Source: Actinomycetota bacterium (lineage in GTDB: Bacteria; Actinomycetota; Humimicrobiia; Humimicrobiales; Humimicrobiaceae). Taken from it: a DNA stretch of 6,640 bases. The stretch covers positions 1 through 6,640 of the forward strand of contig JACVJB010000051.1 of assembly GCA_015711775.1 (NCBI GenBank), given 5' to 3'. The notes beneath the pieces are model-generated. The model was not told where the DNA came from and searched no databases. It saw only the letters and a program-made list of their open reading frames with translations. Position numbers and translations under genes: made by a program. Below are positions 6,610 to 6,640 of the stretch, piece by piece; position 1 is the first letter of the stretch; each line of letters opens with the position of its first letter.

Positions 6610-6640
6610 TTTTTTAACAATTTACCCAATTTTATAATTT

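Noticed and set aside
4909..6637. Other open frames opposite or out of frame with tsaD and tsaB
   Set aside because: All overlap conserved coding sequence and show no family features; the minus-strand frame at 5955-6221 is tsaB read one frame off.
6610..6640. Tail of an upstream gene such as tsaE
   Set aside because: A few codons ending in TAA at 6624-6622 could be read, but 31 bp is too little to support any gene.
1..6640. CRISPR array, insertion sequence, phage or defence system
   Set aside because: No regularly spaced repeats, terminal inverted repeats, transposase or defence-type domains were seen; all long frames are housekeeping genes.

Overview
The window is a compact piece of a bacterial chromosome holding ordinary housekeeping genes. 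All four protein genes lie on the minus strand and one tRNA gene lies on the plus strand. In minus-strand transcription order they are tsaB (6609-5767), tsaD (5801-4746), polA (4535-1614) and rpsA (1465 running off the left edge). A tRNA-Leu(CAA) gene (4649-4737, plus strand) sits between tsaD and polA. Coding density is high. The only real non-coding gaps are about 113 bp upstream of polA and about 148 bp between polA and rpsA.

Organism: the DNA is AT-rich, with many A/T homopolymers and AT-rich gaps. The proteins are clearly bacterial. Two features point to the Actinobacteria/Actinomycetota lineage or a neighbour: a four-repeat S1 protein with a long charged tail, encoded directly downstream of polA, and a PolA whose middle domain lacks the proofreading residues. 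polA-rpsA(-coaE) is the familiar actinobacterial order. The AT-rich composition is unlike typical high-GC actinobacteria, so a deep-branching, low-GC actinobacterial lineage is my best guess. This rests on gene order and protein architecture only, not on a phylogeny.

Layout: tsaB and tsaD overlap by 35 bp and are almost certainly co-transcribed. Their products form the core of the machinery that adds threonylcarbamoyl to A37 of ANN-decoding tRNAs (t6A). tsaD converges on the tRNA-Leu gene with only 8 bp between them, and no convincing terminator is visible there. The tRNA gene and polA then diverge from a roughly 113-bp region with a plausible promoter for each. polA encodes a full three-part DNA polymerase I of 973 aa, longer than usual because of low-complexity segments around a degenerate 3'-5' exonuclease domain. 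After an extremely AT-rich gap with its own likely promoter comes rpsA, whose unusually strong ribosome binding site fits a highly expressed ribosomal protein.

I found no mobile element, CRISPR array, phage gene, toxin-antitoxin pair or defence gene, and no evidence of a previously undescribed system. The most useful second-look items are the expanded dead exonuclease domain of PolA, the long S1 tail, the tRNA facing tsaD head-on, and the actinobacterial gene order in an AT-rich genome.
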